64,000 nt of DNA, from NCBI RefSeq assembly GCF_014201315.1, contig NZ_JACHDY010000005.1, positions 310,001 through 374,000 on the forward strand, given 5' to 3'. The stretch comes from Edaphobacter lichenicola (lineage in GTDB: Bacteria; Acidobacteriota; Terriglobia; Terriglobales; Acidobacteriaceae). The first letter of the stretch is position 1; the number at the start of each line of letters is the position of its first letter. The translations under genes were made by a program, and so were the position numbers. Positions 25,566-34,987 of the stretch are shown here, piece after piece. The notes beneath the pieces were generated by a model. That model did not search any database and was not told the DNA's origin. It saw only the letters and a program-made list of their open reading frames with translations.

Positions 25566-25789
25566 AGCAACTCGTCCTCCGCGAAAAAGACTGCCGCCGA
25601 TCACAGGAGTGCATAACAGGGCCCAGGCGTTAGTGCAGTCCTCGAGATACGCGACATGCTTCATAATTACAGCCACATGCGCGATGCAGGACACCGATGA
25701 CAATCTGCTTACAACACGATTACACCAGGCTGACACGTCTCTGTGCTTAGCGACCGATCCTCAGATGGAAAGTGTGGTACCGATCAGCC

Positions 25790-27292
25790 ATGATGACACG
25801 TGGAAAGGTCGTCCTCTTCTATCCGCCATACGACGGACCACCTCTTGGAGCGCCCCTTTCACTTCTTGCTCTAGCTGGTACTCTTCGAGCCGCGTCATTC
25901 GAAGTTGTCCTGATTGATGCGGCGATCGAGCCCAACTATCTGTTGCGTATTGAAGAAGAATGCCAATTCGCCCTTTGCATAGGTATCTCTGTGCTAACCG
26001 GCCCAATGATTCGCGGTGCGATCGAGGCTGCCCAACACATCAAAAAACATACGCCTAATGTCTGCGTCGTCTTTGGCGGCTGGCATCCTACACTCTGTCC
26101 GGAGTCGACTCTTCAAGAAGAGTTCGTCGATGTGGTGGTGCGTGGGCAGGGTGAAATCACGATCGTCGAGCTTGCAGAGGCGCTTGCCGGCAACAAGCCT
26201 CTGGACTTCATTCAGGGGTTGTCCTGGAAGAAGGGCGGCCGCCTGATCGAAAACCTCGAACGGCGCGTGCAACCAATCGACACCTTTCCTCTTCCCGCCT
26301 ACGAGCTAATCGACTTCGATGCCTATGAAAAGGCCTCCGGAAAACGAGAGCTGGCCTACGCAACCAGCGTAGGCTGTCCGTATGCATGCAACTACTGCAC
26401 CGACATGGTGGTCTATAAGCGACGCTTCAATGCATATTCAGCGGAGCATGTCGTTGGAGAGTTGACTGGGCTTGTCAAGCAGTATGGTATTACCCACGTC
26501 GCGTTGCTCGACTCCAACTTTCCCGTCGATTTGCGGCGGGCGATTGCCATCGCTCAGGGCATTCGTGACTCAGGCGTAAAGTTCACCTGGACCTTTCAGG
26601 CCTCTACCGATTTTATCTGCCGCATGAGTCAGGAAGAGGTTCAACTACTGGCTGACAGCGGCGTCACTCATATGGGCTTTGGCACAGAGTCCACATCGAA
26701 AGCCGTACTGAAGCTGATGAATAAGCGGCACCAGCGCGTCGACGAGATGTACGAGACAGCGCGCAAGACGAGCCTGGCCGGCATTCGCGTCACCTTCAAT
26801 CTCATCCTTGGCTATCCTGGCGAAACCGATGAGGATCGGCTGATTACCTTCCGAACCATGAGCGATATCGGTAGAAGATTCGGCAACATGCGCTTCTCAC
26901 CCAACATCTTCACCCCCTACCCCGGAATTCCTATTTGGCCTCAGCTTCGCGAACTGGGAGTGGTAGAACCGAAGACCCTGCAGGAATGGATGGATATGCC
27001 ACTGGGTGCGAATCTTTTACCCTGGCTCCAAGGGCCCGAGTTTAGCCACTTCGAGCGGGTACTCTCTTTTTTCCTTCTTCTAAATCAGCTGCGCAAGCAT
27101 TCTGAGGAAGCTACGTTCACAAAACGAGTATTCAACCTGATACTCGAAACGACGATTCGTTGGCGGCTTCAATGGAGTCTTTTTTCCTTTCCTTGGGAGC
27201 TATGGCTCTCAAAGCTATCAGAGCATTTAGTGAGACGCCGTTCCCTCATTACAGGACAGGAGCTTCCGGTCGGGGCCGCGAAGGTCTGCTGA
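25790..27292 (+). CDS. B12-binding-type radical SAM enzyme
   Basis: A 500-residue enzyme. The N-terminal 150 residues form a cobalamin-binding-like domain (VVLFYPPYDGPPLGAPLSLL, FGGWHPTLCPES, VRGQGEIT). It is followed by a radical SAM core whose 4Fe-4S motif is GCPYACNYCTDM near residue 200. FGTESTSKAVLKLMNKRH and FNLILGYPGETDEDR continue the barrel. The C-terminal ~100 residues are aromatic-rich. Family members methylate unactivated carbons or rearrange rings (BchE, HpnR and others); the product here cannot be assigned. The ATG at 25790 or 25793 is preferred to an upstream GTG. Confidence 0.9.
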   Translation: MMTRGKVVLFYPPYDGPPLGAPLSLLALAGTLRAASFEVVLIDAAIEPNYLLRIEEECQFALCIGISVLTGPMIRGAIEAAQHIKKHTPNVCVVFGGWHPTLCPESTLQEEFVDVVVRGQGEITIVELAEALAGNKPLDFIQGLSWKKGGRLIENLERRVQPIDTFPLPAYELIDFDAYEKASGKRELAYATSVGCPYACNYCTDMVVYKRRFNAYSAEHVVGELTGLVKQYGITHVALLDSNFPVDLRRAIAIAQGIRDSGVKFTWTFQASTDFICRMSQEEVQLLADSGVTHMGFGTESTSKAVLKLMNKRHQRVDEMYETARKTSLAGIRVTFNLILGYPGETDEDRLITFRTMSDIGRRFGNMRFSPNIFTPYPGIPIWPQLRELGVVEPKTLQEWMDMPLGANLLPWLQGPEFSHFERVLSFFLLLNQLRKHSEEATFTKRVFNLILETTIRWRLQWSLFSFPWELWLSKLSEHLVRRRSLITGQELPVGAAKVC

Positions 27293-27350
27293 TCTCCGCA
27301 GTTGCAGCAATGCGGTGGGTCCTCCCGTTGGCCGGAAGAAAGATGGCTCG

Positions 27351-27430
27351 CGACCAACGGGAGCGCCAACCGAAGGGGTATACAAGTCACGAAGTGACCG
27401 CTGCCCGCGCAGGGCGCCAGTCCGGCAGGA
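27351..27430 (-). repeat. Dispersed 3'-end repeat, copy C
   Basis: Full copy: CGACCAACGGGAGCGCCAAC, GGGGTATACAAGTCACGAAG and AGTCCGGCAGGA blocks. It begins 14 bases beyond the stop of the minus-strand MmcQ/YjbR gene. TCCCGTTGG (27323-27331) and CCAACGGGA (27353-27361) add an inverted repeat at its far edge. Confidence 0.8.
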
Positions 27431-27444
27431 CAGAGCTTCTAGGC

Positions 27445-27900
27445 TCACCGTCCTCTAGCAGCCTTCGCAGCCAACAACTTCCTCCGCTCCGCGATCAACC
27501 GCTTCTGCTGAGCCGCAGGCATCTCAAGCACCGCCCGAACCTTCGGTGGCAGCTTCGCCAGCGTAAGCGCATGCGCCGCACTCAGCTCCCGCTCCCACTC
27601 CGTCTTGCGAAACACATCCCAACCAGACACCGCGACCCAAAAAATACGAGCCGAATAAGGAGCAGGAAAAATTCCATCGACCTCAATCAACTCCGAGTAG
27701 CGCTCCGGCCCTGCAGAATAGGAGATCACGCGGCTCTTCTCACTCCGCTCCAGGCTCTCGTTCTCGTCCAGTCGCATCATCGCAAACATCTTGCCGCCAA
27801 TCGCCTTATCTCCCACCCAAAAGACAAGCCCACCCCACTGCGCCGTCTCAAGCACATGCGGCAGACCCAGCAGATAGCTGCGAATCCGTTCAATATCCAT
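27445..27900 (-). CDS. MmcQ/YjbR family protein
   Basis: 151 residues of the MmcQ/YjbR (CyaY-like fold) family: MDIERIRSYLLGLPHVLET at the start, WVGDKAIGGKMFAMMRL in the middle, SGWDVFRKTEWERELSAAHALTLAKLPPK near the end, then a basic tail. Family members are small, possibly DNA-binding proteins of unsettled function. The start at 27900 is set by the family N-terminus. Confidence 0.88.
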   Translation of the reverse strand: MDIERIRSYLLGLPHVLETAQWGGLVFWVGDKAIGGKMFAMMRLDENESLERSEKSRVISYSAGPERYSELIEVDGIFPAPYSARIFWVAVSGWDVFRKTEWERELSAAHALTLAKLPPKVRAVLEMPAAQQKRLIAERRKLLAAKAARGR

Positions 27901-27951
27901 CCCCGGAGTATAAAACGCGGCCGATCTAAATTCGCCCCGCAACCGTAAACT

Positions 27952-28362
27952 TCAACGCAACCGCAAACGAATAGCTCCCTTCGCGGTCGAAGGATCAACC
28001 ATGTGCCCATGACGCGTCACCACGATCCTCCCCGCAGCCACCAACCGCCGAGCCGCAGCCCGAGCCGGCTCCATCAGACCCTCCCAGTCCCGCCGACTCT
28101 CCAGCCCACCCACCGCCTTCGCCGCCTCCGACGGACAGATCGTCTTATCCTGCCCCCGCTCCGCCAGCAGCTCAAGGATCGCCGCCTCAAGCTCAGCGTC
28201 CAACTCCCCCGGCCTATACCCCCTGCACTCATCGCTGCAGTACTTGATCACATCCCAGTCCTGCGCCCACCTCTCGCGCCACGCAAAGCTGCGCCCACAC
28301 GTCTTGCAGATCTTGTCCCTGTGCGGAGTAGTGCGTTCGGGTTTGCGTCGACGGTCCGGCAT
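27952..28362 (-). CDS. DUF2256-DUF3253 fusion protein
   Basis: A 136-residue protein with two recognised unknown domains. The N-terminal zinc-finger-like DUF2256 has CKTCGRSF and YCSDEC as the four Cys ligands, with WRERWAQDWDVIK between. The DUF3253 winged-helix-like domain follows (AAILELLAERGQDKTICPSE, RRLVAAGRIVVTRHG). Zinc plus winged-helix features suggest nucleic-acid contact (inference). The start is placed at MPDRRRKPER; the frame upstream is not domain-like. Confidence 0.85.
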   Translation of the reverse strand: MPDRRRKPERTTPHRDKICKTCGRSFAWRERWAQDWDVIKYCSDECRGYRPGELDAELEAAILELLAERGQDKTICPSEAAKAVGGLESRRDWEGLMEPARAAARRLVAAGRIVVTRHGHMVDPSTAKGAIRLRLR

Positions 28363-28642
28363 AAAAAAGAACGAGCAGGGAACCCATAAAAAAGAAGATG
28401 CAGGGAGCCGCAGAGCCACCACGCGCCCGGTGCAAATCCCTGAAAAAATCTTACAAAAAGTTGGCGTATTTTTTCGACCTCGAAAGTGACGGCTAAAACA
28501 CCACATCAGCCACGCAAATCACCACAACTTCACCACAAAAAACCACTACAAAACACACCAGAATTCGCAAAACCCCCAGCAAAAGACCACTTCGATACCC
28601 AACATTTTTTTTTCCGCGGAACCCTCCAAATTTAGGAGAGAC

Positions 28643-29854
28643 TTGTACCTATCCATGACGAAAACGACGAAACAAAAGAAGCAGACCAAACAGACCAGCA
28701 AGCCCTCCCCCAAAAAACTCCGCGTCGGCATCCTCTTCGGTGGCCGCTCCGGCGAGCACGAGGTCTCCCTCCTCTCCGCCGCCTCCATCCTCAAATCCAT
28801 CGACCAGTCAAAATACGAAGTAATCCCCATAGGAATCACCAAACAAGGCCAGTGGCTCACCTCCGCCGCCGCCCAGCACCTCCTCGCAGGTAACACAAAA
28901 CCCGCGCCAATCCAGAAGAAACGCGCCACCACCGAATCAATCGAACTCCGCGCCAGCGCCAATCTCGCCCAGCAGAACGGCTCCCTCGCCCAATCCCTCG
29001 ACGTCATCTTCCCCGTCCTCCACGGTACCTTCGGCGAAGACGGCACCATCCAGGGCCTCTTCGAACTAGCCGACATCGCCTACGTAGGCTCCGGCGTCCT
29101 CGGCTCCGCCACCGGCATGGACAAGTCCGCCATGAAGCAGCTCTTCGCCGCCGCCGGCCTGCCGCAAACCCCGCACGTCAACCTCCTGCGCAGCGAGTGG
29201 AAGGCCGACGCCAAACGCTGCATCAAGCGCATCGAAAAGAAGCTCGACTATCCCGTCTTCGTAAAACCCGCGAATCTAGGCTCTTCCGTAGGCATCAGCA
29301 AAGTTCACGACCGCAGCGAACTCGCACCCGCCATGGACCTCGCCGCCAGCTACGACCGCAAGCTCATCATCGAGCAGGGAGTCGGCGGCCCCGGCGCAAA
29401 GCCTCGCGAACTCGAAGTAGCCGTCCTCGGCAACGACTCCCCCGAAGCCTCCGTCGTCGGCGAGATCGTCCCCGGCGCCGAGTTCTACGACTACAACGCC
29501 AAGTACCACTCCGACACCTCCATCCCCATCATCCCGGCCAAGCTCTCCAAGTCCGAATCAAAACAGATCCGCGAGATGGCCATCGCCGCCTTCCGCGCCT
29601 GCGACTGCGCCGGCCTCGCCCGCGTCGACTTCCTCATGGATCCAGCAGTTGTAAACAAGAAGGGCAGGGAATCAAAACCCGCCCGCATCTACCTCAACGA
29701 AATCAACACCATGCCCGGCTTCACCAGCATCAGCATGTACCCCAAGCTATGGGAGGCCACCGGCATGCCCTACAGACAACTCATCGACCGCCTCATAGCC
29801 CTTGCCGCCGAACGCCACGAAGAAAAACAACAGACCACCTTTACCCGCGTCTAA
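28643..29854 (+). CDS. ddl: D-alanine--D-alanine ligase
   Basis: An ATP-grasp ligase joining two D-Ala for peptidoglycan precursors. The motifs GGRSGEHEVSLLSA, PVLHGTFGEDGTIQGL, YPVFVKPANLGSSVGISKV and NEINTMPGFTSISMYPKLW are all present. 403 residues, long because of a basic, Lys/Thr/Gln-rich N-terminal tail of about 30 residues and small loops. AGGAG sits 4 bases before a TTG at 28643; the ATG at 28655 is the alternative start and lies 16 bases from the site. Confidence 0.96.
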   Translation: MYLSMTKTTKQKKQTKQTSKPSPKKLRVGILFGGRSGEHEVSLLSAASILKSIDQSKYEVIPIGITKQGQWLTSAAAQHLLAGNTKPAPIQKKRATTESIELRASANLAQQNGSLAQSLDVIFPVLHGTFGEDGTIQGLFELADIAYVGSGVLGSATGMDKSAMKQLFAAAGLPQTPHVNLLRSEWKADAKRCIKRIEKKLDYPVFVKPANLGSSVGISKVHDRSELAPAMDLAASYDRKLIIEQGVGGPGAKPRELEVAVLGNDSPEASVVGEIVPGAEFYDYNAKYHSDTSIPIIPAKLSKSESKQIREMAIAAFRACDCAGLARVDFLMDPAVVNKKGRESKPARIYLNEINTMPGFTSISMYPKLWEATGMPYRQLIDRLIALAAERHEEKQQTTFTRV

Positions 29855-29902
29855 CCACAATCGCATCGCGGTCACATGACAGAAAAAGAGAAAGGAGGAG
29901 GC

Positions 29903-30538
29903 ATGGACACCAACGGTAAACCAGTCACAGCTCCACGCCGCACGCCGAACTACGCCCTGGCCTCCTCCCTCCTCCATCTGCTCCTCCTCGCCGCGCTCAT
30001 CCACCAGAGCGCCTCATGGATCGCCCCCATCCGCCTACCCGGCAGCCCCCACGGAACCAATCTCCTGCTGACGTACTCCCCCGGCAAGGCCCCGCTACAA
30101 ACCTCCGCCCCCAACCCCAAAACCCAGCCCAGACAGGCCCAATCCACCACTCCGCTGCCAACGACACCCACGCAAAAGCCGAAAGACGCCACCGCCTCTC
30201 CCAACATCAGCTCCCCAGCCTCCACCCAGCCAGACTCTGCCGCAGGCGCCGACTCCCTCGGCTCGGGCAACATCAACATCGCCCTGCTCAGCTACTTTCC
30301 CACGCCCAAACCCGACCTCACCGCCCTTCCCCGCGGCACCAAAGGCGACGTCATCCTCGACATCGTCATCGACACCACAGGCAAGATCGCCGACATCAAG
30401 ATGACCAGTGGCCTCGGTCACGGCATCGACGAAAACGTCATCGCAACCGTCCAGCAGTGGACCTTCCACCCCGCCACCAAAGACGGCCAGCCCGTAGCGA
30501 GCGAGCAGGAGCTTCACTTCCACTACGAAAAGGCCTGA
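29903..30538 (+). CDS. TonB-like energy transducer domain protein
   Basis: A 211-residue protein. A single membrane segment (YALASSLLHLLLLAALIHQ) follows a short cytoplasmic stretch. A Pro/Thr/Ser-rich periplasmic linker comes next, and then a C-terminal TonB domain (GDVILDIVIDTTGKIADIKM, VIATVQQWTFHPATKDGQPV). TonB proteins couple proton-motive force to outer membrane receptors; no ExbBD is adjacent. I chose the ATG at 29903 because GGAGG is 5 bases upstream; the ATG at 29876 lacks a site. Confidence 0.88.
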   Translation: MDTNGKPVTAPRRTPNYALASSLLHLLLLAALIHQSASWIAPIRLPGSPHGTNLLLTYSPGKAPLQTSAPNPKTQPRQAQSTTPLPTTPTQKPKDATASPNISSPASTQPDSAAGADSLGSGNINIALLSYFPTPKPDLTALPRGTKGDVILDIVIDTTGKIADIKMTSGLGHGIDENVIATVQQWTFHPATKDGQPVASEQELHFHYEKA

Positions 30539-30575
30539 CCGCCAAAGCGCCGGCCCAGACGCCAAGCCCAGATCG

Positions 30576-31817
30576 CTAGACCACCTGGCTGTACCTGTAA
30601 CCGCCGGCAGTCATCGCAGCCAGCAACTCCTCTACCTGCTCTCGCCCGCGCGTCTCCATCGTGATATCGATCGTCGTATCGCCCAGGTTCACACCGTAAT
30701 ACGCCCGGTTGTACAGCGTATCCACGATGTTCGCGCGGTACTTCGCAATCAACAGCGTCAGCTCCGCCAGCGCCCCGGGCTTATCCAGCAGGTGAATCCG
30801 TAGCCGGATCATCCTTCCATCCTGCACCAGGCCGCGTTCGATGATCCTGCTCAGCAACGTCACATCGATATTTCCGCCGCACACCATCACCGCGGTATGC
30901 GCCCCGTTCAACGTCGTCTTCTTCTGCAATAACGCCGCCAGCGCCGCCGCTCCCGCACCCTCGGCCAGCGTCTTTTCGCGCTCGAGCAGAACAAGAATCG
31001 CCGAAGCAATCTCATCTTCGTCCACCGTGACAATCTCATCGACATACCGCTCGACCACGGGAAACGTGACATCTCCCGCACGCCGCACCGCGATACCATC
31101 AGCAATCGTGGTCGAGGCCTCCAGCGTCACCGGATGACCCAACGTCCGCGCCTCCACCATCGAAGGCAATCTGGACGTCTGCACCCCGATCACGCGAATC
31201 TCGGGCCGCGACTCTTTGATCGCGCAGGCGATCCCGCCAATCAGGCCGCCGCCGCCGATCGGCACCACCACCGCCTCCAGCTGAGGCACCTGCTCCAGCA
31301 ACTCAAGCCCAATCGTGCCCTGCCCCGCCATCACCATCGCATCGTCGAACGGATGAATAAACGTCATTCCCTCCGCCTCGCAGAGTCGGGTAGCCTCCTC
31401 GCAAGCCTCGTCGTAGTTGGCCCCGTGCAGCACCACCTCTGCTCCAAATCCCCGCGTCGCCGTAACCTTCACCAGCGGCGTCGCCAGCGGCATCACGATC
31501 AGCGCACGAATCCCCCGCTTCGTCGCATGATAGGCAACGCCCTGTGCATGGTTCCCCGCGCTGGCAGCGACCACCCCCCGTGCAGCCTGCTCCGGCGTCA
31601 GCAGCGCAAGCCGGTTCAGCGCCCCGCGCTCTTTGAACGAGCCCGTCATCTGCAGGTTTTCCAGCTTCAAATACACCTGCTGCCCCGTTAGAGCAGACAG
31701 CATCTGCGAGTGCGGACAGGGCGAGTAGTAGATCGCCTCACGCACCCGCTCCCTCGCTGCGGCCACATCGGCAAGGCTGATACTCAGTTGGCTTATCGAA
31801 TCCTTCACAGGCATCAT
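30576..31817 (-). CDS. ilvA: Threonine ammonia-lyase with C-terminal ACT domain
   Basis: A PLP enzyme converting threonine to 2-oxobutanoate, first step to isoleucine. The PLP Lys is in MTGSFKERGALNRL. The phosphate loop is PIGGGGLIGGIA, and ASAGNHAQGVAYHA is conserved. A C-terminal ACT domain (about residues 335-413, LRIHLLDKPGALAELTLLIA) gives allosteric control. The 413-residue single-ACT form is the usual one outside enterics. GAGAG precedes tandem ATGs at 31817. It lies 49 bases after tyrA in the same direction, at the end of the aromatic gene cluster. Confidence 0.95.
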   Translation of the reverse strand: MMPVKDSISQLSISLADVAAARERVREAIYYSPCPHSQMLSALTGQQVYLKLENLQMTGSFKERGALNRLALLTPEQAARGVVAASAGNHAQGVAYHATKRGIRALIVMPLATPLVKVTATRGFGAEVVLHGANYDEACEEATRLCEAEGMTFIHPFDDAMVMAGQGTIGLELLEQVPQLEAVVVPIGGGGLIGGIACAIKESRPEIRVIGVQTSRLPSMVEARTLGHPVTLEASTTIADGIAVRRAGDVTFPVVERYVDEIVTVDEDEIASAILVLLEREKTLAEGAGAAALAALLQKKTTLNGAHTAVMVCGGNIDVTLLSRIIERGLVQDGRMIRLRIHLLDKPGALAELTLLIAKYRANIVDTLYNRAYYGVNLGDTTIDITMETRGREQVEELLAAMTAGGYRYSQVV

Positions 31818-31866
31818 GATCTCTCTTCAAACTCGCAAACATCAATCTTCTAGCGTAAAAAACTAA

Positions 31867-32721
31867 TCATCGCCGCTGACGAAACCGGTTTGCCAGCGTA
31901 AACTCATCCCGCAACTCCGGCGTCCGCAGATTCTCCCGCACATGCTGCAACCGCTGCTCGAGCGCGAGCAGAGTATCCGCGACCGGCCCCGAGTTGGTCA
32001 TCGCGACATCCCGCCACATGCTGTACGGGCTCGCTCCCAACCGCGTCGTCTCCCGCAGCGCACGGCCCCCGATCGCCGCAATCTCCGGAGCATCGCCAAA
32101 CCTCTCTTCCAGCAGCGCCGACAGGGCAGTCGAGAGCATCTGCGGCAGGTGACTCACCCACGCGCACATCTCGTCGTGCCGCGTCGCATCCATGTCCAGC
32201 ATCCGCGACCCGAAGCACCCAATCCATCCGCGCCACTCTCTCTCCATCGCGGTCATCTCGAGCGTGATCGGCGTGAACAACCACATAGCGCCGTCAAAAA
32301 GTCCTCCCTCCGCCAGCAAAGCCCCTCCGGACTCTTTGCCCGCCATCGGATGTCCAGGGAGAAAAACAGCCGTACTGTCTCCAGGGAACAACTCCCGCGC
32401 CAACTCCACAATCTCGAGCTTCGTACTCCCGACATCGGTCACCAGCTGCCCCGAACGTAGCACCGGCGCCAGCTGTTGCATCCAGTCTTTGATCGCAAGT
32501 ACCGGCACCGCCAGCACAATTACATCCGCCAGCCTCGCCAGCTCCAGAGCGTTCTCGCGGCTCGCCGCCCTGCCGTCGATCGCACCCATCTGCACTGCGG
32601 ACGCCATCTCGAGTTGGCTGGTATCCCATCCGTCGATGCGCCCCCCAAAGCCAGCCGCACGCAGCGCCAGGCCCGTCGAAGCGCCAATCAATCCCGTCCC
32701 AATGATGAAAACCCGCTCCAT
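31867..32721 (-). CDS. tyrA: Prephenate dehydrogenase
   Basis: Oxidative decarboxylation of prephenate to 4-hydroxyphenylpyruvate in tyrosine synthesis. It has the NAD-binding motif FIIGTGLIGASTGLALR at residue 5. VTDVGSTKLEIVE, FLPGHPMAGKESGGALLAEG with the catalytic His, and LPQMLSTALSALL with a second conserved region follow. 284 residues, without a fused ACT or chorismate mutase domain. It starts 18 bases after aroF, so the two are co-transcribed. Confidence 0.94.
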   Translation of the reverse strand: MERVFIIGTGLIGASTGLALRAAGFGGRIDGWDTSQLEMASAVQMGAIDGRAASRENALELARLADVIVLAVPVLAIKDWMQQLAPVLRSGQLVTDVGSTKLEIVELARELFPGDSTAVFLPGHPMAGKESGGALLAEGGLFDGAMWLFTPITLEMTAMEREWRGWIGCFGSRMLDMDATRHDEMCAWVSHLPQMLSTALSALLEERFGDAPEIAAIGGRALRETTRLGASPYSMWRDVAMTNSGPVADTLLALEQRLQHVRENLRTPELRDEFTLANRFRQRR

Positions 32722-32739
32722 TATGCCCGAATCCTCGCC

Positions 32740-33759
32740 TTACGCCATGACCCTGTTCACCACTGGAGCCAGCAACTTCAGCTGCGCCATCAGTTTTTGT
32801 AACTGTTCAGGATACAAACTCTGCGCTCCATCGCTCATCGCTTTATCGGGGTTCGGATGCATCTCCATCAGCAGTCCATCCGCCCCAGCCGCGACACTCG
32901 CCAGAGCCATCGGCGGCACAAGATCGCGAATCCCAACGCCATGCGATGGATCGCCCAGCACAGGCAGATGCGTGAGCTTCTTCAGCACCGGAATCGCCGA
33001 GATATCCATCGTATTCCGCGTATAAGTCTCGTACGTCCGAATCCCCCGCTCACACAGCATCAGGCTATAGTTGCCGCCCGAGAGAATGTACTCCGCGCTC
33101 AACAGCACCTCTTCAATCGTCGCCGAGATCCCGCGCTTCATCAGCACCGGCTTGCGCACATGCCCAAGCTCGCGCAGCAGATTGAAGTTCTGCATATTGC
33201 GCGCACCCACCTGAAAGCAGTCGATAAAGGGGAGCATCAGCTCAATCTGCGAGATCTCCATCACCTCTGTGATCACCAGCAGCCCGGTCTCATCCGAGAC
33301 CTCGCGCAACAGCTTCAACCCATCCAGCCCCATACCCTGAAAGCTGTAGGGCGAGCTTCTCGGCTTAAACGCGCCTCCCCGCAGAAACTTCGCGCCCGCA
33401 GCAGCAACCTGTTTCGCGCTGGTCAGGATCTGCTCCCGAGACTCCACCGAGCACGGCCCCGCCATCACCACCACTTCCTTTCCGCCCACCACCACGCCGT
33501 TCGGAAACGTAACCGTGGTTCCCTCCGGCCGGAAGCTCCGCCCCGCCAGCTTGTATGGCGACGAGATCCGATAAGCGTCATAGACGCCGGCCAGCACCTT
33601 GAACTCGGCGACGTCGAAGTGTTCCGGCGTCCCCACACCCGCCAGAATCGTCTGTACCGCGCCCGTTGTCCGGTGAACGTTGAAGCCAAGCTCCACCATC
33701 CGTTCAATCACCTGCTGAATATTCTCTTCCGTCGCCTGGTCATGCATCGCAACTATCAT
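32740..33759 (-). CDS. aroF: DAHP synthase (AroF, type Ib with N-terminal regulatory domain)
   Basis: First step of the shikimate pathway. Catalytic landmarks are AGPCSVESREQIL, KFLRGGAFKPRSSPYSFQG and DPSHGVGIRDLVPP; the metal ligands lie in the Cys, His, Glu and Asp of these blocks. The first ~70 residues form the ferredoxin-like regulatory domain found in Thermotoga-type enzymes, which binds Tyr or Phe. 339 residues is the expected length. It sits between the chorismate mutase gene and tyrA. Confidence 0.96.
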   Translation of the reverse strand: MIVAMHDQATEENIQQVIERMVELGFNVHRTTGAVQTILAGVGTPEHFDVAEFKVLAGVYDAYRISSPYKLAGRSFRPEGTTVTFPNGVVVGGKEVVVMAGPCSVESREQILTSAKQVAAAGAKFLRGGAFKPRSSPYSFQGMGLDGLKLLREVSDETGLLVITEVMEISQIELMLPFIDCFQVGARNMQNFNLLRELGHVRKPVLMKRGISATIEEVLLSAEYILSGGNYSLMLCERGIRTYETYTRNTMDISAIPVLKKLTHLPVLGDPSHGVGIRDLVPPMALASVAAGADGLLMEMHPNPDKAMSDGAQSLYPEQLQKLMAQLKLLAPVVNRVMA

Positions 33760-33846
33760 CTTCTTCGCTTCACTCTCTTTTACGTAACAAAATTAGCTAC
33801 AAATCAATCCGGCAGATTGCAAACTTCCGGCTCCCGTGCGGGCCAG

Positions 33847-34110
33847 CTAAAGATCTCTTCGCTGTAGCGTCCGCATCACGTCAATGATTCGCTCGTAGAC
33901 ATGGAGCAACTCAGCGTCCGCCAACGGTCCCGGATTCGCCTTGCGGACACGGTCGAAGACCTCCTGCTCCCGCCGAGGCTCATAGACCGGCAGGTCCGCG
34001 GTCTTTTTGATCTCGCCAATCGCGCGTGCAGCCTCTGCCCGCTGGCTGATGAGTCGAACGATCTCAACATCCAGCTCATCAATCTTCCGTCTCCAGTCGG
34101 AGATATCCAT
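33847..34110 (-). CDS. aroQ: Chorismate mutase (AroQ type)
   Basis: An 87-residue all-helical mutase: WRRKIDELDVEIVRLISQRAEAARAIGEIKK, then the catalytic-region PVYEPRREQEVFDRV and YERIIDVMRTLQ. It is a stand-alone domain, converting chorismate to prephenate for tyrA downstream. GAGGCGA precedes the ATG. It is 115 bases from trpA and 87 bases from aroF. Confidence 0.94.
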   Translation of the reverse strand: MDISDWRRKIDELDVEIVRLISQRAEAARAIGEIKKTADLPVYEPRREQEVFDRVRKANPGPLADAELLHVYERIIDVMRTLQRRDL

Positions 34111-34225
34111 CCATTCGCCTCGCAGTGCAGCCGACCACGCCTGAACGCAGCTCGCTGCAAAGTATTTTGTACAGACAATGATAAACGTCCCATCGCGCCG
34201 CTTTGCCCGGACAACTCAGCGGTCC

Positions 34226-34987
34226 TCATGCTCTCAACCCCGCGATGAACTGCCCAACCGCAGTCGCGGCATCGGCAGGTGGAGTCTTCTCGATAAGAGC
34301 CACAATAGCGCTTCCGATAATGGCCGCATCGGCGAACTCCCCCACCGCCTTCACATGCTCAGCGTTCGAGATCCCGAATCCCACGGCGATCGGCAGCTTC
34401 GTAAACCGCCGCAGCCGCGTCACCAGCTCCGAAGCATCGCCGGCCACCTTCTGCTGCGTCCCGGTGATTCCAACCCGCGAGATCGCATACACGAACCCCT
34501 GCGACACACCCGCAATCGCCTTCAACCGGGCATCCGGACTCGTAGGCGCAGCCAGAAAGATCGGTGCCAGCCCGTTGGCCTTCATCGCCTCCAGATACTC
34601 CCCCGCCTCTTCGACGATCATGTCCGTAAGCAGCACTCCATCCGCTCCAACCCCGGCCGCTCGCGCGCAAAACGCCCCCATCCCCATCCGCACCACGGGA
34701 TTCAGATAAGAGAACAGCACGAGTCCCGCTGCCGGTCGCGCCGCCCGCAACTCCTTGGTCAGCTCCAACACGTCGGTCAGCCTTACCCCTCGCGCCACGG
34801 CACGCTCACTGGCTCGCTGAATCACCGGCCCATCCGCCAGCGGATCGCTGAACGGAACCCCAAGCTCAATCACATCCGCGCCGTTATCAATCGCAGCCAG
34901 AGCAATATCCCTCGTCGTCGCAAGGTCCGGATCACCCGCGGTGAGGTAGACAACAAGCCCAGGTTTCTTCCGGAAGCTAACGGACAT
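34226..34987 (-). CDS. trpA: Tryptophan synthase alpha chain
   Basis: Cleaves indole-3-glycerol phosphate. The catalytic Glu is in VIELGVPFSDPLADGPVIQ and the catalytic Asp in DGVLLTDMIVEEAG. The phosphate loop VGFGISNAEHV and FVYAISRVGITGTQ are intact. 253 residues from the ATG at 34987. The start lies 11 bases inside the end of a DUF4279 gene, which separates trpA from trpB. Confidence 0.96.
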   Translation of the reverse strand: MSVSFRKKPGLVVYLTAGDPDLATTRDIALAAIDNGADVIELGVPFSDPLADGPVIQRASERAVARGVRLTDVLELTKELRAARPAAGLVLFSYLNPVVRMGMGAFCARAAGVGADGVLLTDMIVEEAGEYLEAMKANGLAPIFLAAPTSPDARLKAIAGVSQGFVYAISRVGITGTQQKVAGDASELVTRLRRFTKLPIAVGFGISNAEHVKAVGEFADAAIIGSAIVALIEKTPPADAATAVGQFIAGLRA

